From NCBI RefSeq assembly GCF_018446385.1, contig NC_055992.1:56186799-56250798 (forward strand): DNA of 64,000 nucleotides, in the 5' to 3' direction. The notes under the pieces are model-generated. The model was not told the origin of the DNA, ran no database searches, and saw only the letters and a program-made list of their open reading frames with translations. Made by a program: the position numbers and the translations under genes. This document shows positions 36,969 through 48,679 of this stretch, one piece after another; position 1 is the first letter of the stretch, and each line of letters opens with the position of its first letter. Source of the stretch: Zingiber officinale (Eukaryota; Streptophyta; Magnoliopsida; Zingiberales; Zingiberaceae).

Positions 36969-36980
36969 GCTCTGATACCA
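36969..36980 (-). promoter_or_regulatory. Copia primer-binding site (tRNA-Met)
   Basis: On the minus strand TGGTATCAGAGC lies two bases after the 5' LTR terminus CCAACA. Confidence 0.92.
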
Positions 36981-36982
36981 AT

Positions 36983-39392
36983 TGTTGGTTGCTACTCGGA
37001 AAACCTAGAGGTTTCACTGTACAAAAATTTTGTACAAAGGTCTGAACCTTTTCCTAGCTACCATGTGTTCTTTTAAATTAAATTTTGGATCGCCTGCGAA
37101 ACTTAACACGTTTGATCCAAAACTTAATCTATTTGTTCTTTTAGGTTTTGACTTGGGTCTCCTGCGGAACTTAACACGTTCGACCCAAATCGCCTTAAGT
37201 TATTAATTCCATTAAATATTAATTTTCATAATTGGTTCCCAGTACTGACGTGGCGAGGCACATGACCTTCTTGGATATGGGAGCAACCACCACCGACTAG
37301 ACAAAACCTTTTATAGAAAGCTAATATTTAATTTCCTAAAATAACTTTAAGTTAACCGAAAAGAACAATCAAATCACAAGGAAAAGAAAAAAAAACAAAA
37401 GAACACAACATCGAAAAACATATTCGAAATTCTAGAATCGAAGCCTCTTGTATTTGGTATTATTTCCATAAATAACTAGTATGATGCGGAAAGAAAAATT
37501 ACTAGTTATACCTTGTAGAAAAACCTCTTGATCTTCTACCGTATTCCTCTTCTAACCTCGGACGTTGTGTGGGCAACGATCTTCCGAGATGAGAAACCAC
37601 CAACCACCTTCTTCTCCTCCTAGCTAGGTTCGGCCACAAAGAAAAAGCTTCACCAAGGAAGAAAATCAAAACACTAACCAAGCTCCAAGAGATGCTAGCT
37701 CTCTCTCCTTCTTCTTCTTCTTCTCCGAGTAGTATCCGGCCACCACAAGAGCTCCAATGGAAGAGGGAGATTCGGCCACCACAAGAGGAAGAGAGGGAGA
37801 GGATGGCCGGCCACACCAAGGAACAAAAGAGGGAGAGAAATAATAGATGTTGTACATCATGAAGGCACCCTCACCCCTTCTTTTATATTCCTTGGCCTAG
37901 GTAAATTAGGAAATTTAATTACAATAAAATTTCCTTAATTTTCTTGACATGATTTAATTGAGAAAAATAAAATAAAATTTTCCCAATTGAAATCAAGTGG
38001 TCGGCCATATCATGTAAACAAATTGGACAAGTTTCAATCAACAATTAAAACTTCCTAATTTGTTTCTGGAAATTTTAAAATTAAAATTTCTCTTTAAAAA
38101 TCTCTTCATGGTTAATAAAAAGAAATTTCTATAATTTTAATTTTATCAATCATGTGGATAATTTTAAAGAGAAAATAAAACATCTCACCAATCTACAAAT
38201 AAGGAAAGAGATCTAATCTCTTTCTTTAATCTTTTGTAGATCTTTTACAAGAGAGATATTTTAATTTTAATTCTCTTTAATAAATTATTTCTTCCACATA
38301 ATAAAAATTAAAATTAAAATTCCTTTTAAATTTAATTTGGCCGGCCCCCACTAGCTTGGGTTCAAGCTAGCGGCCACCCAATTTTATACCTAGGCCAGCC
38401 CTAGCTTGGTTCCCAAGCTAGCTTGGCCGGCCCCTTATTGGTGGGTATAGAAGGTGGGTATAAGTGGGTATAGAACTCTATAAATAAGAGGCTACGATAG
38501 GGACCGAGAGGAGGAATTGGTTTTGGTCTCCCGATAAAATTAAGCATCCCGTGTTCGCCCCGAACACACAACTTAATTTTATCAATAATAATTCATTCCA
38601 CTAGAGAACTATTATTGAACTACCGCACCAACCCCAAATTACATTTTTGTGCTCCTTCTTATTATGAGTGTGTTAATCTCCCTATGTTTAAGATATCGAA
38701 TGTCCACTAATTAAGTGAGTTACTGACAACTCATTTAATTAATATCTTAGTCCAAGAGTAGTACCACTCAACCTTATCGTCATGTCGGACTAAGTCCACC
38801 TGCAGGGTTTAACATGACAATCCTTATGAGCTCCTCTTGGGGACATTATCAACCTAGTATCTCTAGGACACAGTTTCCTTCTATAATCAACAACACACAC
38901 TATAAGTGATACCATTTCCCAACTTATCGGGCTTATTGATTCATCGAACTAAATCTCACCCATTGATAAATTAAAGAAATAAATATCAAATATATGCGCT
39001 TGTTATTATATTAGGATTAAGAGCACACACTTCCATAATAACCGAGGTCTTTGTTTCTTTATAAAATCAGTATAAAAGAAACGACCTCAAATGGTCCTAC
39101 TCAATACACTCTAAGTGTACTAGTGTAATTATACAGTCAAGATAAACTGATACCTAATTACACTACGACCTTCTAATGGTTTGTTCCTTTCCATTTTGGT
39201 CGTGAGCTACTGTTTATAATTTATAAGGTACTGATAACATTATCTTCTGCATGTGACACCACATGCTATGTTATCTACAATATATAAATTAATTGAACAA
39301 CTACAAACAAATGTAGATAATTTGACCAAATGTGATTCTTTATTCGAGACAAATGTTTACAAAAGCTTAGACTTTCAGTATACACTCCAACA
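36983..39392 (-). repeat. Copia 5' LTR, 2410 bp
   Basis: Ends are TGTTGGTTGC and CTCCAACA. Near-identical to the split 3' LTR except scattered substitutions and a replaced patch near 38680-38725. A minus-strand frame of 105 codons (37502-37819; also 23166-23483 in the other LTR) is open in both LTRs but has no recognisable domain. A shorter overlapping frame is equally open, so it is not called a gene. Confidence 0.95.
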
Positions 39393-39399
39393 ATCTTCG

Positions 39400-41723
39400 C
39401 TCCAAATACTTTGGAAGCAAGGTAGGTGGCCTTATAAGTTTCCAGATGAGCAGCCTCGCCGACCTGATAATCCTTCAGCTCGTCCTTGGCCTTGTCTGCA
39501 TCAGCTTGGACTAGGACCAGCTCTTGATGTGTGGTGGCAGCTTCGTCCTTGGCCTTGGAAAGGTCTTCTTAAAGGGACTTCAGGGTAGCCATGCCTACCT
39601 TCCACTACTTCTGAAGGGCGGCTTCTTGATCGGCACTGACAGCCAGATCTGCCTTCTTGGTTGCCAACTCCTTCTCCAAAATGGTGTGGCCTCTTGCAAC
39701 TCCCACAGTCGTAGAGAGACGGTAGTCAGCTCAGCTTCCTTCTCCTCCAGATCAGCCAAAATTTGAGTGTGCCTCAGCCCTTCAGACTTAAGCTTGGACT
39801 CGCTCATCTTCAGGGTTGTCTGCAAGGTCTGCACTTTCTCTAACTCTTCCTGAGCTAGGTCCTAGGCAGTTTGGGCTTTTTCCCTGACAGTTTGGAGATA
39901 GAATTGCATCGGGTTATTAGAGGTGGTCAAATCAAAAAAGTGGTCGGTGGTAGTAGGAGATTCCAACTCTTGAAGGCGAGTCCTCAGAGACTCGTTCTCT
40001 CGTTGTAAGCCGGCCACATACTGTGATATGCTCAAACCCATAGCGCAGGCCTGGCAAGAGCAGGGAAGATTAGCATTATCTCAAGGATCTAAAAAAGAGA
40101 CAAAGAAAGCTCACCGATACTAGCCGATTGGAGAACAGGTCGGCTAACTCCAGTGGTGAGCCTTCCAAAATCTGGTCAGCGGCAGTTTTCCAAGACTCAG
40201 CCAGGGCCCCATGAAATTTCACCTGACCATAGAAGGGAGAGGCGTTGGCAGAAGGAATGGGGCCCTGCACCTACAGAGAGGGCAGCTGGAAGGAGGAGGT
40301 GAAGGCGTACTTCCTCTTGAGCCACTCCTTGGGGCGGGAAGAAGAGGCAGGTGCCGAGATGGGGGCAGAGTGTGGAAGAGAGGGGGTGGACGAGTCCCCG
40401 AGCTAGTCTCCTGCTCGAGGGCTGGTTTGCTTCGGGACGGAGACAACAACTGGAGAAGAGGTTGCAGCCTCTACTTCCGGAGAAGGGGCCACCCGGGCGG
40501 GGGTCATGGCCTTAGAGGAAGCTTGCGAAAGAGGAGGCCTAGACGGAGAAGCTTGGACCAAGGGGATGACTCACTTCCTTTTGCGCTTTTGGCGCAAGTG
40601 CTTCTCTAGAGGAGGAGAGGGGGTCCTCTCACCCATGGTTGCTTCAGCAGGGAGCAATTCTGTTCCAAGGATCTCGGGATCCCTGGACGATTGAGAGGAA
40701 GCCTCTGCTGAGGCGTTGGCCTATGGGACCTAAGGAACCTCATGACCCTCCAAAATCTCTTGACCCAGCTTCTTTAGAACATCGCTGGGCAATTTAGAAG
40801 AGTCGAGGGTGTAGGCGCAGAAAATGACGGCCTCTGTAAAACAGAAAGAAGATACCTCAGTTAGTGAAGACCGAGAAGCGGGAACATTGGATTGTACCAA
40901 AAGGAGCACCCAAAAGCGTCTGGATGGGGCTTAGCCCAATAGTATGTAGCATGCTCTCTCACAGCAGCAAGGAGAGCCAAAGCTGCATGCCCTCCAACTT
41001 TTCAGAAGCTGTGTAGAAGTGTTGTTGATGTTGGTGCTCATGTATCTCAAAGGGAGTTGGAAGAGCATAGCGCCACTCAACAGGCCAGGATGTTAACTCA
41101 GGAAATTGGACATAGAAGAACTTAGACTTCCAACCCTTGTTGGAAGAAGGTATCCCTTCGAAAAACTTATACCCGACCCTGGACTGCACCATGAAAACAC
41201 CCCGCTCTAAGCGTTTGAGGGTGTAAAAATGGTGAAAAAGTTGAGGGGTCAGAGGGATTTGATATAGGCGCCACAGGATCACTATTTTACACATAGCGCG
41301 GAAGGCGTTAGGGGCGAATTGGGACAACGAAACATCGAAGTACCTGCTCAAAGAGGAAAAGAATGGATGGATAGGGAAGCGAAGACCGCCAAGGAGTTGA
41401 TCTTTGAAGAAGGTCACAAAACCGGCAGGAGGGGAAGCAGGATGGTCATCAGGCCTCGGAGGACAAAGCTTGTAGGCTTCAAAGAGTTCCAAACTCGATT
41501 GAATCGCCTTAAGGTCACTCTTATCCATATCAGAACGAAAGTATGCATACCAGGGCACCTCCATTTCACCGGTCATTCTAGGATCGAAAGGAGTGGGAGA
41601 TGAAGAAAGAAGAGTACTTACAGAGGACAAAGGAAGTGTATGGAGAAGAAGGTGAGCAAGCGCAAGCAAGAAGGAAAAGAAAGGTCTAAGGAAGTCGAAG
41701 CAATAGGGAACAACGGCGGGCAT
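39400..41723 (-). pseudogene. Antisense plant-retrotransposon ORF, Transposase_28-like
   Basis: The frame 41723-40959 starts ATG and has the pattern of the Pfam 'putative gypsy type transposon' family: FPIHPFFSSLSRYFDVSL, SQFAPNAFRAMCKIVIL and GVFMVQSRVGYKFFEGI, with GWKSKFFYVQ after. Downstream on the same strand, 40750-39420 has Ala/Ser-rich and coiled-coil-like stretches (LKSEGLRHTQILADLEEKEA at 39834-39595) broken by stops. It reads antisense to the LTR of the host element, matching the extra antisense ORFs known in Tat elements. The copia insertion at 39393 removed or displaced its 3' end. Confidence 0.7.
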
Positions 41724-42189
41724 CCTTTAGGGTTTTTAAACCAAACCCCTTAGGAAACATTGGGAAGTGAGTCGGACAACTGAAATGGCATAGCGCACGT
41801 CGGCCATTAGATCGAGAAGAGGAAGCAATTTGGGATTGCGTGCAAAAAGCGTGCATCATTTATTATGATGAGTTAAGTTCGTGGGGCACGTGTCATCTCC
41901 CTATGAAAGGGCATTTATGATGGAAGTGACAGAAAAATCATGGAGGAGGATATACGAACAAGAACACCCTACCTTGCGAAGACCATGTCTCGAGGACTAA
42001 AAATTCCATGCGGCGACTTTGGGAAACGAAGAAGAAGACGGTAGGAAGTGATGATCAAAATTCGGTGCCTTTAATCCTCCTCAAAATCAAAGTAAGGTTT
42101 AAAGTTAACTAAAACCTTATGTATTGAACTTTGTCAGGAGCATTAAGCTAAAATCCCCGAGCACAATCCCTTCAAGCAACAAATGTTGC

Positions 42190-42545
42190 TCGTCCGAACT
42201 ACTTTCTTGTCAGGTCTCCACATCATCAATTCCTGGTCAGGTCTCCAGATTAAGTCCTCGTCAGACCGATCAAGTTTTAGTCAGACCTTCATACCCATTC
42301 CTGGTCAGACCTCTAAATACATTCCTGGTCAGACCTCCAGATTATCAATTCCTGGTCAGACCTCCAGATCCATTCCTGGGTAGGTCTCCAGATCAAGTCC
42401 TGGTCAGGTCTCCAAATCAAGTCCCGGTCCGACCTCTAGATCAATTTCTGGGTAGACCTCTAGATCCATTCCTGGTAAAGTCTCCAGATCAAGTCCTGGT
42501 CAGACCTCCTGATCACTTCCTAGTCAGACCCCCAGATCACTCGTC
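42190..42545 (+). repeat. Tandem repeat A, about 24-27 bp units
   Basis: About 13 imperfect units of the form TCCTGGTCAGACCTCCAGATC run through this stretch; AAGTCCTGGTC and CCATTCCTGGTC variants alternate. Confidence 0.85.
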
Positions 42546-43445
42546 GGTCGGGATTCTAGACTCTCGCTCCCGTGCGAGTTATAAATGAGCTTGCTCTCAT
42601 GTCTCCATACTCTCTCTCCAGTGCGAGTTATAAGTGAGCTTGCTTTCACACCTCCAGATTCTCGTCCCAGTGTAATTTATAAGTAAGCATGTTTTCACGC
42701 CTCCAGACCCTTGCCCGAGTGCGAGTTATAAGTGAGCATGCTCTTACGCCTCCAGACTCTCTCCCCAGTGCGAGTTATAAGTGAGCATGCTCTCAAACTT
42801 CCAGACTCTCGCCCCAGTGTGAGTTATAAGTAAGCTTGCTCTCACAACCAACGACCTCTCGGTTGGGATTCCAGACTCTCGCCCCAGTGCGAGTTATAAG
42901 TGAGCTTGCTCTCACGACCAACGACCTCTCGGTTGGGATTCCAGACTCTCGCCCCAGTGCGAGTTATAAGTGAGCTTGCTCTCACGACCAACGACCTCTC
43001 GGTTGGGATTTCAGACTCTCGCCCCAGTGCGAGTTATAAGTGAGCTTGCTCTCACGACCAACGACTTCTCGGTCGAAATTCCAGACTCTCACCCCAGTGC
43101 AAGTTATAAGTGAGTTTGCTCTCATCACCAATAACCTCTCGGTCGAGATTCCAGACTCTCGCCCAGTGCGAGTTATAAGTGAGCATGCTCTCACGCCTCC
43201 AGACTCTCGCCCAGTGCGAGTTATAAGTGAGCTTGCTCTCACGACCAACGACCTCTCAGTCAGGATTCCAGACTCTCACCCCAGTGCGAGTTATAAGTTA
43301 GTTTGCTCTCACGCCTCCAGGCTCTCGCTCCTGTGCGAGTTATAAGTGAGCTTGCTCTCACACCTCCAGACTCTCGCCCAGTGCGAGTTATAAGTGAGCT
43401 TGCTCTCACGCCTTCAGACTTACACCCCAGCGCAAGTTACAAGTG
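42546..43445 (+). repeat. Tandem repeat B, about 45-70 bp units
   Basis: About 16 units of CAGACTCTCGCCCCAGTGCG followed by AGTTATAAGTGAGCTTGCTC. Many carry an extra 25-bp insert with ACCAACGACCTCTCGGTTGG, so short (about 45 bp) and long (about 70 bp) units mix. Frames across it translate into repeated peptides and are incidental. 43446-44430 has no gene beyond decayed ORF pieces. Confidence 0.9.
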
Positions 43446-44475
43446 AGTCTCTTCTCACGACCAATACCCCCTCAGGTAAGATTTCAGGCTCTTCCCCTCA
43501 TGCCTTAGCACGAGCTATAAACAAGCACACTACCAAGGTTAGTAACTCACGGGTCAACCTTTTACACTCTTATTCTCGGGCGGGTTATCAGTAAACAAAG
43601 AAGTACTAGGGATAAAAAGAAAAAGAAACTAAGACTGAGGTCCGACTAGATTTGCATTTATTTAATGAAATACAGGGGACACTCATCGAAATCTCATTTC
43701 CATATTGGGGACATCTAAGTAATCAGAGTTCCTTTTCGGTACAAGTGGCCAATCGACACCTCGAGCAAAGGTGTTCTGCATCATGACCTGCTTGCCCTGA
43801 GTAAGATCGCGCCTGAACTAGCTCTGCCTTCGTGAATTGAATAATGCGACGCTGCTAAGCAATAGTTTCATCTTTGAGCTAGTTCTCTTCTTGGAGAAGG
43901 GCTATGGAAGTGGCATATTTCTCTTTTAAATAGATCAGGAATTGGGCCTAGCTCTCCAGATCTGCATAAACTTTCTACTTCAACGCTACTTCCGCCCGGG
44001 CCCATGACTTAGCGGCTAACCAAAGTTCCTCAATGTCTCGACAGAGAGAAGACTGAAGATCCCTGTTATGCATCATCTCGGCTAAGGCAGTATCCTTTTA
44101 GGCAAGTAGCTAAGTCAGATGGGCTAGCTGTTGGCTCAGGGGTGATGCCTCATCAGACCCAGAGATAGATTACATGGTCAGAAGAAGACAGCAAGGAAAA
44201 GTATAATGGGGTAAAGGGATTCAACCCCTTTTAAAGAGGAAGATGGGAAGAGTTGACTTCGAAGGGTTTGGGAGACCCTCCTTCCTAAGATGATGGAGTA
44301 ATTAAATAGGTTATGCAATCGAGGACCTGGGAAAAGGAGCAACATTTAAGGATGTCATGAGGGAATAAGAAACTAGAGCATGAGTCTAGTTAGTCGGACT
44401 TGAACCTCTTTCGACTAGACTTGGGAGGGAGGCTTGTGATACGGTGTATAATGGTGGGGCCCGATGAAGTCGGGC

Positions 44476-44595
44476 AGTCAAAAGTCAAGGGGATGTGACA
44501 GTCAGAAGTCAAGGAGACGTGGCAGTCAGAAGTTAAGAGGACGTGGCAATCAGAAGTCAAAGGGATGTGACAGTCAGAAGTCAAGGAGACGTGGC
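44476..44595 (+). repeat. Five 24-bp tandem units with ABRE-like ACGTGGC cores
   Basis: Units start at 44476, 44500, 44524, 44548 and 44572. Each reads AGTCAGAAGTCAAGG then a variable 9-mer, which is AGACGTGGC or GGACGTGGC in units 2, 3 and 5 and GGATGTGAC in units 1 and 4. They sit in the presumed U3 region. Confidence 0.92.
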
Positions 44596-45144
44596 AGTCA
44601 ACAGGTATGGAAAGAAGAAGTAAGATCGGGTGACGACATCAACAACATGATTCCCGGTCAGGTTCACATAGACTAGGACTCTAGATCTGAGACACCTTGG
44701 TCTAAGACCTGGTAGGCAATCAGGGTGATACCTGACCTGAATTTGACTGGTTGGGCTCTGACGGTCTGGTTGTATCTAGGCCTAGTTCTCTCAGTAAGCT
44801 AATTCTCGATCAGCCAACTCTTGGTCGGCTCTTGGACGATCTCTCCACGGCTTCCAGCCCCCCCAAGGTTTAGGCCAGATATTATACCCGATTGATCATC
44901 CAGAGCTGTCCTATTTATACCCGGTCGGGACAAAATGCGCTACATGACAACAAGGTCAGAGAATTATAATTACCTGTTAGAGAATAACTGCTGAGTGCCA
45001 GGTAATATTCCAACGGTCTGCGGTCATCTACGAATGGAACCTTCTTTCAACCTACAAGAGGATGCCACGTGTCCTCCATCACCCGACAGGACCTGACACC
45101 GGATATTCTCTGACATCGGTCAGCCTCTAGAGGTACACACTGTC

Positions 45145-45158
45145 ATATAAAAAGGAGG
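45145..45158 (+). promoter_or_regulatory. TATA box of Tat-like LTR
   Basis: ATATAAAAAGGAGG lies about 710 bp into the LTR and about 30 bp before the region where transcription would start. Confidence 0.55.
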
Positions 45159-46125
45159 TCCTCTTCCTTGCTCAGGTACGCTCTCTCGTATATTCGCACT
45201 TGTCTTCTACTTTTCTTTCTCCTTCATATACTGTTCTTCTGGGGGAAAAGTATTTGACTTGAGTGTTGGAGGGCCTGCTCTGGGGACTTTTTCCCTGGTT
45301 TCTGTCGTCTAACGCCCTGTGTGCTTGTCTGAGTATGCGCAGAGTTCGGGTACCATCGGTACACTCATCAGTGTTCGTCAGCACCACGTGGAGGCCCTTT
45401 CTTGTAGGCACATACGAGAGCGGTGTCCCGGTCGCCTCTCTGTCAACACCAGCAATAGCTCATCCAACCTTCATCTAACTCAGATTCTGAATAGGATCAT
45501 ACATCATTTAGTACTTTTACCTTTTACTTTCATTAACTCATTTGTTTAAATCTAGAGTTGACATTTACTATGATTTTGTGTGCAAAAACTAGGTTTTGTC
45601 ATATGTCTTCCGAAATGATAACTGTATCACATAGAAATAACATGAATTTGTTCTTTTTCTATCATTCTGGGTTCAAGTAATTAATTATTCAAATGTACTT
45701 GAGCTAACAACGGTCAATAACCTATCAAAATCTACTAAAAGATAACCTTTTTACATGGGTTTCTATGCCCCACAAAGTTGATATTTATTGTGGTCTTTCT
45801 ATTAATATTTGAGCGCATCTCTTTTAGTTCTCAACTCTTTAAATTCATCAATGTGAAATTTGTGCCAATATTTGTTAGAAATTTTCCTAGGAATTTATTT
45901 ACCATTTATTTTGGTCTAATTTGTACATTTTTAAATGGATAGATATTGTCGATTTTGCAATTTGAACACCACTGAACTGAAAGTTTCAATGTTGCACCTT
46001 TTGCACTTTGAACTAGTAATTCTTGTCAAATTTATGTCCTGGATTGCATACTGCTGAACTGAGTTATGTTTGTTTGATTAGACATATATTGATTTATTAG
46101 TTGCATTAAATATCAAACATCTTCT

Positions 46126-46336
46126 TATGATAAAAGATGAATATGTTCGCTCTCAACATCCTCGTCAATTCGTCCTAGGATCAATACGAAGGAAGTAAAT
46201 CACAGACGGCTACTAGCCTTTGGAATAGTGACTAGTACATAAGGGAGGTATTTACGTCGCCTTTGTCGAGATTCAAACCCCAGATGTCATGATGATAACA
46301 TCTCATGCGCTAGCCACTAGATCCATCCGAGAGGAC
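46126..46336 (-). mobile_element. tRNA-derived SINE, about 211 bp
   Basis: Flanked by identical 18-bp direct repeats AAATATCAAACATCTTCT at 46108-46125 and 46337-46354, the mark of LINE-mediated integration. On the minus strand the 5' part has an A-box-like TAGTGGCTAGC and a B box GGTTTGAATCTC about 30-45 bp apart. No coding frame is present. I cannot name the family. Confidence 0.88.
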
Positions 46337-46462
46337 AAATATCAAACATCTTCTGTTCTTTATGCTGCTAGCTGAATATGAGATTGTGATGCATTATCAA
46401 ACACTAAATGGGGTATCTATTATTCTTGCAGCCAAAAAGTAATAGTCCATTTCAGAGAGTAA

Positions 46463-46686
46463 GAGGGTGTTTGGTTAAATGATGGGAATAACTATGGGTA
46501 TGAGTTTGATAGTAGGGTGGAATAAAAATAGGAATGGAAATGAAACCCATAAGTTATATGGGTTTGGTTGATTCTCATAAATATGGTAATCATTCCCAAA
46601 ATGTGATTCCCAAACTCACAATCCAAACACTATCTTTTACTATTATTCCATTCTCTCATTCTCAAACTCATCAACCAAACACCCCC
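46463..46686. mobile_element. PIF/Harbinger-type MITE, 224 bp
   Basis: TIRs GAGGGTGTTTGGTT and AACCAAACACCCCC are flanked by TAA on both sides (46460-46462, 46687-46689), which fits the 3-bp TWA target of Tourist-like MITEs. It has no coding frame. Confidence 0.88.
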
Positions 46687-47527
46687 TAAATGTGGATGAT
46701 GATAAATGTGTTGATGAGAGACTCGAGGATAATTTTAAGAGCATGGGAGATTGGGAGGGAACTCGTATTGTCTATTGTCTACATGGCACAAGTAGGAAGC
46801 TTCTACGTTTTTGACCAGAAGCGGCTCCTAGTTTAGGAAGTTTTTATTGAATTTTTTTAAAATAAAAATAATAAAATATTAAAATAATAAAATTTTTTAG
46901 AAAATGTGGGACTTATATTAAAATTGGAAAGTTTTTTTTATATATATGGTGGAGGATATAAGATTTTTTTTTTATTTTTTAACGCGATGTTAGGGTGTCT
47001 GCAATGGTGGGTTTACAAAATCCAAGAAGTTGGGTTTTGTAAACCCAATTGCATTGCATGACTTCAAAAAGCTTAGAATTAAAGAAGCCAACATCCAAAA
47101 TTGAATGTTGGCTTCATATTGCTTTTAAGAATATAAAATTAAATGCACATGGGTCTCATGCTAGTTGTCAAGTAAATATTTAATTTTTAAAAAAAAAACT
47201 TAATCAAATGAGACAATAGACAACGCCCATTTTTGTCAAATGAAGGACAATGTTCATTTTGCAAAACTAACCGACAACGTTCATTTGCCAAAATGAACGT
47301 TGTCTGGCAACGTCTATTTTTTAAACAACGGTAAAAATATGGCAACGTCTATTTTTTTAGACAACGGTAAAAAAAACGGCTATTTAATATTTAGACAACA
47401 TTGTTGTAAAATAGCCGTTATAAACTAGCTGTTACAAATTAATCTATATATATCAATGTGGAAGTTATGATTCTTCATTCCATTGTATTTCTGATTTGAA
47501 CCACTTAAAACTTCATTTATATTCGAA

Positions 47528-48679
47528 ATGTCTGAAGATCTTCATCGCTGTAGAGAAAATAATATCCGTGAATTTTGGAGAAATGAGATGTGGGAAGATG
47601 CGGAAGATGATGCTGATCGAATGATGATTATGCTAATTGAGCAGGAAGAGCAGAGACGTCAAGAAACTCGAAGTTCTCGAAGAGCTACAAATCAGAGGTA
47701 TGTGGACCGGGATCGTGAAGACGGGCATGTTCGCCTTGTCCGAGATTACTTCTAGGATGTTCCAACATTTCACGCTGAAGTCTTTCGACGACGATTTCGC
47801 ATGCGAAGAGAGTTATTTGTTCGCATAGTTGATGCCCTGACAGATTATTCAGAGTATTTTCAGTGGAGGAGAGATGCAATTGGAAGGAAAGGTTTGTCAC
47901 CACTTCAAAAATGCACGGCGGCTATTCGTCAATTGCCATATGCATCCCCCGCCGACTCTCTAGATGAGTATGTACGAATGGGTGAGAGAACTGTCCTTGA
48001 TTGCTTGATCAACTTCTGTCGATGTATGATCTATGTGTTTGGGGCACGATACTTGTGAAGACCCAATGCTGCTGACACTCAACGCTTGCTTCAAATGCAT
48101 GAGCAGAGACACGATTTTCCTGGAATGTTGGGCAGCCTTGATTGCATGCATTGGGAGTAGAGGAATTGCCCCGTCGCTTGGAAAGGTCAGTTTACTAGAG
48201 GCGATTATGGCGTCCCAACAATAATTCTTGAAGCTGTCGCGTCTGTAGACTTGTGGATATGACATGCTTTTTTTGGCGTCGCAGGGTCGCGTAACGATAT
48301 AAATGTTCTTAATGAATCACCATTATTTAACGCCGTCCTTCAGGGAAATGCTCCGGATGTTAATTTCACAGTAAACGACACATCATATATAAAAGGATAC
48401 TATCTAACAGATGGTATATACCCGGAATGGGCTACGTTCGTGAAGAGCTTTCCATGTCCCGAGGATCCCAAAAGGAAAAAATTCAAGGAGAGACAGGAGG
48501 CTGCAAGAAAGAATGTGGAGCGAGCATTTGGAGTGCTCCAAGCTCGTTGGGCAATAATTAGAGGTCCTGCGCGATCTTGGTACAAAAATGACTTAAAGGA
48601 TATCATGTATACGTGCATTATTTTGCACAACATGATTATTGAGGATGAAGGAGAGACATCAGTCAATTGGTCGGATTAA
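47528..48679 (+). pseudogene. PIF/Harbinger transposase, left-arm copy
   Basis: A DDE transposase-like nuclease of the HARBI1/DDE_Tnp_4 type that in an active element would excise and insert DNA with a Myb-like partner. The reading order is MSEDLHRCRENN, VFRRRFRMRRELFVRIVDA, SPLQKCTAAIRQL, DEYVRMGERTVLDCLINF, then LGSLDCMHWE (first Asp), GVAGSRNDINVLNESPLF (second Asp) and VERAFGVLQARW (Glu). Stops occur after VRDYF, after FGARYL, after MHWE and inside LWI.HAFF. The second half (48440-48679) ends SVNWSD. No Myb-like ORF is seen nearby. Four nonsense codons make this copy dead. Confidence 0.92.

Larger units (their letters stand above)
22647..39392 (-). mobile_element. Ty1/copia retrotransposon with 2.4-kb LTRs, RT deleted
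   Basis: Both ends are exact: the plus-strand sequence starts TGTTGGTTGC and ends CACTCCAACA, flanked by ATCTT at 22642-22646 and 39393-39397. The element is read right to left: 5' LTR, PBS, gag, protease, integrase, broken RT, RNase H, polypurine tract, 3' LTR. The 3' LTR is interrupted by a Tekay element. The RT core containing the catalytic aspartates is missing, so the element depended on a relative for movement. Confidence 0.95.
21840..45499 (+). mobile_element. Tat-like gypsy 3' region and 3' LTR, split by a copia element
   Basis: After removing the copia insertion (22647-39392), the two flanks join at the duplicated ATCTT. The joined sequence holds an antisense ORF, a tandem-repeat 3' untranslated region, a purine tract and a 3' LTR. 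In the Tat lineage (Ogre, Grande, Retand) this order, with antisense extra ORFs and hypervariable tandem repeats between pol and the 3' LTR, is established. No gag, pol or 5' LTR is in the window, and the left limit near 21840 is only where base composition changes, so the lineage call is an inference. Confidence 0.6.
44435..45499 (+). repeat. 3' LTR of Tat-like gypsy element (approximate ends)
   Basis: A purine tract GGGAGGGAGGC (44423-44433) precedes TGTGATACGGTG. A TATA-like ATATAAAAAGGAGG lies at 45145-45158, followed by GACTTGAGTGTTGGAGGGCC, a stretch I associate with Tat-type LTRs downstream of the transcription start. The right end TAGGATCA at 45499 is a guess by analogy; no target-site copy could be checked because the 5' end is not in the window. 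Confidence 0.55.

Noticed and set aside
42124..43345. Long frames across the tandem arrays (154, 101 and 88 codons)
   Set aside because: They arise from repeat units whose length keeps a frame open; the peptides are simple repeats.
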